64,000 nucleotides of DNA from Prionace glauca (lineage: Eukaryota > Chordata > Chondrichthyes > Carcharhiniformes > Carcharhinidae), in NCBI GenBank assembly GCA_037974335.1, contig CM075724.1, positions 71,542,850 to 71,606,849 on the forward strand, given 5' to 3'. Both the position numbers and the translations under genes were made by a program. Below, in pieces: positions 58,671 to 64,000 of the stretch; the first letter of the stretch is position 1, and every line of letters starts with the position of its first letter. The notes beneath the pieces were generated by a model, which was given only the letters and a program-made list of their open reading frames with translations, was not told where the DNA came from and ran no database searches.

Positions 58671-59477
58671 TGAAAGTGCTGATTTGTTACCAATGGACTC
58701 TGATTGATAGCGGCATTGCCTGGGATAAGAAAAAAAGCTACAACAGTTTACTGAAATTATGAAAGTAACTGGTGCATTTTCTGCTGCATTGTACATAAAT
58801 CTCCCAAAGAGAGATATACAGTAATGGGAAATGACACAGACAAGTCTAGAGGAAAACTATAACACAATGCAACAGTGGTCATAATATATACAGCGGTAAC
58901 GCAGACTTTTATGAACACAAACAGCACAACTACCAAAGTGATCAATTATAAAAACAGCCTGTTTGCAGTGAGTAATAATAGAACTATTGAAAATAAACTG
59001 GGGAAGGAATGCTAAATGAATAGAGCAAAAATAGGAGGAATTTAAAGCTGTGATCTATGGAATACAGGTTAAATCTATATTTTTTTCACTGTACAAATCG
59101 ACGAATACATTACCTATTGTTGAAGGAGGTCTAGTGGATTTGTAACAGCGTGCTCACCTCATAATTTCCACTATTTGCCACCTTTGCATTGAAATAAAGT
59201 CTCATTCTGTTCTATTCCCGCTAAACACCCACAACGACATTAAATATTTAATTTATTAGTTGCAAATGGGCAGCTTCCCACAACGATATAAAACTCACAA
59301 TTCATTTTATTGTCCCTCTCTTTAGATCGCATTTATTTTTATTTAAACGTTTACGTTAATCGTAATCATTCACGTCTGTACTGAAAATAAGTTTGCTGTT
59401 GAAGAATTAAATGCTTTGACCTTGTCTGGGGGAAAAACATGGATAATTTGGCTTGGACTTTCAAAATTTTCCTAACT
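58671..59477. other. Unassigned A/T-rich region
   Basis: No known element recognised. On the minus strand a hydrophobic run (VVVLFVFIKVCVTAVYIMTT) lies at about 58940-58860 after an AG and ends at a stop near 58757. I do not consider it proven coding. Confidence 0.3.
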
Positions 59478-59737
59478 GTCCTGGCTTGAGACAATTCACA
59501 CCCCTTTAACCTGGGATTATCCCTCTCTCCACTCTCATGGCCTGCACCTATGATGGCTTGATTACCCGAGTGTCAGTCTATATATGTTGTGTTTCTGATC
59601 CCAACTCTCCACTTACCTGATGAAGGAACAGTGTTCTAAAAGCTCACACTACCCAATAAACCTATTGAACGTTAACCTGGTGCTGTGAGGCCTCTTATTG
59701 TGCACATCCCAGCCCAACGCCAGCACCTCCACATCAT
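59478..59737 (+). mobile_element. SINE-H, nearly complete copy
   Basis: Starts TCCTGGCTTGAGACAATTCA, includes ACCTGATGAAGGAACAGTGT and AATAAACCTATTGAACG, and ends CCCAACGCCAGCACCTCCAC. The shared end occurs at 5253, 33348 and 41604. I know it as a common dispersed unit in shark sequence but give no formal family name. Confidence 0.65.
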
Positions 59738-60371
59738 TTTAACTATGTGGTATTAGTTTAGGAAGGAGTTAATAGACCTTTGTTTACAAAAGAAAAAGCC
59801 TCCTGAGATTTTTGATGAAAGGAATGGCAGGTGAGATTATGTATACATGGCCATGTATTAATGAGGTTAATGGGAAGAGCTAGGTTTTTAGAAGAGACAA
59901 AATAAGCTTTCAGTTCAGTTTCAGGCTGGAATGTTTAAAGGCAGAAGTCTGCGAACTGTTCTGTAAATCAAAACCTCTCTGAAGAAGTTAAAGCTGTTAC
60001 CCCAGTTTATGGCAGTTATGCCTTGGGCTGCCAAATTTATTTGAAGAATTTTTTGAGTCTGTAAGAAGAATGTTGATTATTTGGAACTGAAAGTGATAAG
60101 GTAGAATTTAGAGTTCTTTCTTTCATGCTTTATTATTAATACAGGTATTAATTAAGCTACTAATTTTATCAAAGTTACACTTAAACTGTGTTATGAAATA
60201 AAATATGATTTTCAATACAAATTCTGAATTTGTCAGTGGAATTACTACTGGAGTGAAGCATTCTACCCCTAACTTGTGCCAAAACAAAAAAAAACACGTT
60301 GTCATATATTCTGGATTCCTAATGTAACTTGGGATTCTGCTCCAGGATCCTAACAGCAATAACATAACGGA
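59738..60371. other. A/T-rich region, nothing recognised
   Basis: No coding, RNA or repeat feature that I can support. It lies where a V exon for copy C would be expected but shows no Ig motif on either strand. Confidence 0.4.
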
Positions 60372-60735
60372 AAAAAACACCAGATTTGATTTGATTTATT
60401 ATTGTCACATATATTGACATACAATGAAAAGTATTGTTTCTTGCACACAATACAGACAAAACATACCGTTCATAGAGAAGGAAACGAGAGAGTGCAGAAT
60501 GTAATGTGACAGTCATAGCTAGAGTGTACAGAAAAATCAACTTAATGCAGAATGTAATGTGACAGTCATAGCTAGGGTGTACAGAAAGATCAACTTAATG
60601 CAAGATAAGTCCCTTCAGACATCTGACAGCAGCAGGAAAGAAGCTGTTCTTGAGTTGATTGGTACACAACCTTAGACTTTAGTATCTTTATCCCGATGGA
60701 AGAATGTGGAAGAGAGAGACTGTTCACGGTGCATT
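60372..60735 (-). mobile_element. L2-type 3' UTR, 5'-truncated
   Basis: Minus-strand 3' end (TGATTTATTATTGTCACATA on plus, GTATTGTTTCTTGCACAC, AGACATCTGACAGCAGCAGG). It contains a 53-base internal tandem repeat (60493-60545 and 60546-60598). Its truncated end abuts copy C. Confidence 0.75.
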
Positions 60736-60736
60736 G

Positions 60737-63700
60737 AGGGAGAAACGGACCAGCGTAAAATTCTGCAGGTAAAATTCTGCAGAGAATATGTAACTGACCA
60801 ACTTGGCGGAATTTTCACTCAGACCTGATTTGCGTCGTCATTTTCCAATATTTGCAGTAAGCATTGTGAGTTCACAGGAGCATTTACCGGCCTGTGAAAA
60901 TTAGACTGTCAGTAAATAGACATTCATTGTGAAGCATGGAATTCCAATAATGCGGAAGGAGCCCCTACTCTTGAATATCAAGATATGTCATTTCCATTTA
61001 GTCAATTTGAGGAATAAAACTCACATTCGCACAAACGCCATTTTAAAAATTCCTATTCTGTATTTCTCGTTGGTTGCCGGACTATTTTATTTAATGTCTA
61101 TGGCCGACACTTTGAAGGTGCTCCCTCATCGTCTGAAATTCCACGTGTTTGATCCCCGTAGCAAGGAGCAAACGGTGAAATGTCATTATGTCAGAATAAT
61201 ATCTCATTTGATGACAAGTTGGAGATGATGCTCATCTTATGTGGCTGTCGCCCTTCACATATTATGTAACGCAGCTCATGAATTTGTCAGGTGATGCAGC
61301 AGCCTTCTTGGCGAGTGATCCTGTACATCTTTTAGATAGCACGCACTGCAAACGCGGTGCACAAATCGTGAGGGTGATCGTTGTTTCATTAAATAAGACC
61401 CTTGTCAGGCCTGATTTAGAGTATTGTGCGCAGTTCTGGTCGCCTCACTATAGGAAAGATGTAGAAGCTATTGAGAGGGTACAGAGGAGATTTATAAGGA
61501 TGTTGCCTGGACTGGGAGGCATGCCTTATGAAGTTAGGTTGAGGAAGCTGGGACTCTTTTCCCTGGAGAGACGAAGGTTGAGAGGCGACCTGATAGAAGT
61601 TTACAAAATGTTGAGAGGAATAGATAGAGTGGACTCTCAGAGGCTATCTTCCCGGGTTGAAATGGTTGCTACGAGAGGACACAGATTTAAAGTACAGGGA
61701 GGGAAGTTCAGAAGTGATGTTAGGGGTAAGTTTTTCACTCAGACGGTGGTGAGTGAATGGAATCGGCTGCCGTCAGTGGTTTTGGAGGCGAACTCGCTGG
61801 GGTCTTTTAAAAGACTTCTGGATGAGTATGTGGGGTTTAATGAGATTGAGGGTTATAGATAGGTCTGTAGGTTGGTAGGTGTTGATGTGATCGGCGCAAC
61901 TCGTGGGCCGAAGGGCCTGTTTGTGCTGTAGTGTTCTATGTTCTAAATGCATTGCTTTACGCAAGGTCTAGTTTTCGGGATTATGGCGGTATTTTGCAGC
62001 GGTTCTCATCTGGACAAATCCCAGCATCCCAGCAAATTCCAGTCTTGAAAGTTGCAGGGGTACGTTGTCGAAGCAATAGTTCCATCATTCAATGGAGAAT
62101 ATCTAACCTCGAAACTGCTTCAGTATCCTCGGCAGTACTGGAGCATGATATCAAGATATCTGCTTTAATGTATTGATACATATGCATAAAATAAAGACGG
62201 CGAAATACAGTCGCTAAATATATTCCTGTTGGAATCAGTTCGTTCAGTTCTTCAACACAAGTGTGAAGAGCACACAGGCGTGAGTTTCACTGTTGCCTGT
62301 TGAATCAAATCTGGGACACAACAGTGAGATTGTCATTAACCGTCAAAGAATATATACACGAATTGAACATGGACGATCGAGTAACGTGGCAGCAGCAGAT
62401 CGAAATGTATGGCGGGAGAAAGTGGAAACAATATGAAATCTAAAATGCATTTTTCTGCATAGTTAATGCAATGAAAAATGAGCACATCTACTGACAAAAT
62501 ATTTATTGATATTTATAGAAGTTAGCTTATCAAGAATCATCAATTTACTTCTGTTGCCCACAGCATTTGTAGGATTGAATTTAAGTTCAAGTATCAACAA
62601 ATTGTTATTAGGCACTGAATTACAGTTGAGATGCAGCTTGCAATGAATACTTTCCTAACACTAATAGGATGTCAGAACTGGATTTCATACGAAGGTAATG
62701 GTTTTCGTTTATAGACATCTAGATTAATTCCATTTTAGATCGATTGATGAATACTGCAGATTTTAGATCTTAACAGCTGGATGGGGAATATTTCCACAAA
62801 ACGGATCTCAGACTCAGGCTGTGGTACCCGGATGCAGAATATCTCCTGTGTCAACTCCGCTCGAGACTCCAGGAGGATCGCTTTGACGAAACCAAACTTT
62901 TTCCTATGGACAAGTTTCAAAAAGGAGATGGCCGAATAGAGGAGAATTCATTGAGGAAATTTCATGAATAAACATTACTGTCTCAACAGTTTGTAAACAT
63001 CTTCAGATCACCTGCTGATTACATTCTCACGGGAGAGTCAATGATTGTGTTTATTGGATACAAAAATGGGTGACTGAATGAAACGGAAGCAGGGTTCATG
63101 CTCGATCAGGTACGGGGCCACCATCACGTGTTTGGGAGAATTCTTGTTTCAATCTGAGGCCTCGTCGATCGGATGGAGATTGGAATGGCGGCGAAAACAT
63201 TTAATCAAATATTCAAAGTAAGTGAAGAGGAAAGAAGCAGATTGTGGAAACCTGCACCACAAAGTGTCTGCACTTTGGATGACCGAGGTTGGCGACAGTT
63301 AAGTCCCAGGAGTTATTCCTCCTGACAAGTTTCAGTGAATCGTTTAAAGCTCTGTCCTATGCCGTTGCCTGGAAGCGGAACTGTTTAATGCAGGAACTGG
63401 AAAGGAGACGGGATTATTGTAAAATGAGAATTGTTCTCTTGGCGAAAATAGCGGAACTAATATTCTTCATATCTAAGCAGCTCTCAGTGTTGAGTACAAA
63501 GAGAGATTGACCTTTTTACCTTGCCAGTCAGTAGCTCAGGTTGGTGATATAATGAGTAGAAGTATTGCACTTATGCCATTTAAAAATCATTAGATAGACT
63601 ACAGTTCGAAACGCGCCTATATTTCAGGGGCCATAATAATGAAAATGAGGAGTTGCAGCATCTACTTAGTGACATTAGGCCTGTAACTTGGAGATCAAAG

Positions 63701-64000
63701 CTCATTAAAGAGTTCACCAGTATAAATGTTTGCACGCCTTCTGGCGGGGGGAACAACCCATCAATGAAACATTCCGCACACTCACAAAGGGGGTGTTTGA
63801 AGATGATATTTGATGGGAGCAATGCATAGACTAATATATGGACCATTTAACAACATCAAACGCAGGGATCTAGAGTAAATCAGTTTCACATTGTGGGGGA
63901 ATATTAAACAATGCGGGGGAGGCAAAGAATTGATGGTGGTCGAGCTCCTGGACTGCGGCTGGAAATGTGTTAATCTTCTCCAAAAACATGGACGAAGATC
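60737..64000 (+). pseudogene. Receptor copy C: V-C1 intron only, runs off the window
   Basis: Begins GAGGGAGAAACGGACCAGCG, corresponding to 7487 in copy A, just past the V-exon donor. It follows A through TATCTGCTTTAAT (about 8325 in A, 62158 here) to GACATTAGGCCTGTAA (63671). No leader or V exon precedes it; L2 sequence replaces them. Downstream exons, if any, lie beyond the right edge. More diverged from A and B than they are from each other. Confidence 0.7.
61399..61945 (+). mobile_element. LINE-B 3' end in copy C
   Basis: Encodes [20 protein letters not shown]-type start, VEAIERVQRRFIRMLPGLGG, EVYKMLRGIDRVDSQRL, FFTQTVVSEWNRLPS and DEYVGFNEIEGYR, then the 3' UTR and one TTCTATG tail. 5'-truncated, lightly decayed, and absent from copies A and B at this site. 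Confidence 0.9.

Noticed and set aside
1-64000. Retrovirus or LTR element, bacterial operon or CRISPR array
   Set aside because: No LTR pairs, gag or protease motifs, ribosome-binding operon structure or spaced short repeats were seen. All reverse transcriptases here are non-LTR.

Overview
This is vertebrate genomic DNA packed with retroposons, most probably from an elasmobranch (shark). The reasons are several CR1-like LINE families ending in GGGCCGAAGGGCCTGTT plus (TTCTATG)n, (TTCTTAT)n or (TTCTTTG)n tails, a tRNA-derived SINE with a V-SINE-like core, and L2 elements. No bacterial, viral or CRISPR feature was seen.

The main host locus is a family of immunoglobulin-superfamily receptor genes. 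Copy B (minus strand, 40535 to 21741) can be assembled into a complete seven-exon gene. It has a signal peptide, a V domain ending in a germline J-like strand (GSGTELIV), a C1 domain, an uncharged transmembrane helix, and a tail with two ITIM motifs (LTYASL, VEYAEI). All introns are phase 1 up to the tail and phase 0 afterwards. The joined frame is 1086 nt, 361 residues, without a stop. The layout resembles SIRP and, in the V domain, NKp30/NCR3. Copy A (plus strand, about 5.2-19.5 kb) is an inverted duplicate, tail to tail with B. LINE tails have broken its leader and V exons, and its C1 exon is deleted. Copy C (plus strand, 60.7 kb to the right edge) holds only the intron downstream of a missing V exon.

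The rest is mostly transposons. I name the families locally. LINE-A, -B, -C and -D are young CR1-like lineages (ORF1 with Cys-rich finger, coiled coil and SGNH esterase; ORF2 with endonuclease and reverse transcriptase). LINE-G is an older CR1-like element. LINE-E is a different non-LTR lineage. L2 is L2-like. Layout: 0-5.2 kb LINE-C, E and D; 5.2-20.3 kb copy A with insertions; 20.3-41.7 kb gene B; 41.8-42.9 kb SINEs; 43.2-58.7 kb one LINE-G opened by LINE-C and LINE-B insertions, in one place four levels deep; 58.7-60.7 kb SINE-H and L2; 60.7-64 kb copy C.

Shared and private insertions date the duplication. L2, LINE-E, LINE-D and LINE-C lie at the same sites in A and B, so they are older. 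The LINE-D and LINE-B tails in the exons of A and the LINE-A in its intron are absent from B, so they are younger. Whether gene B is expressed cannot be judged from sequence. The exon chain rests on splice signals, phase and domain logic read by eye.
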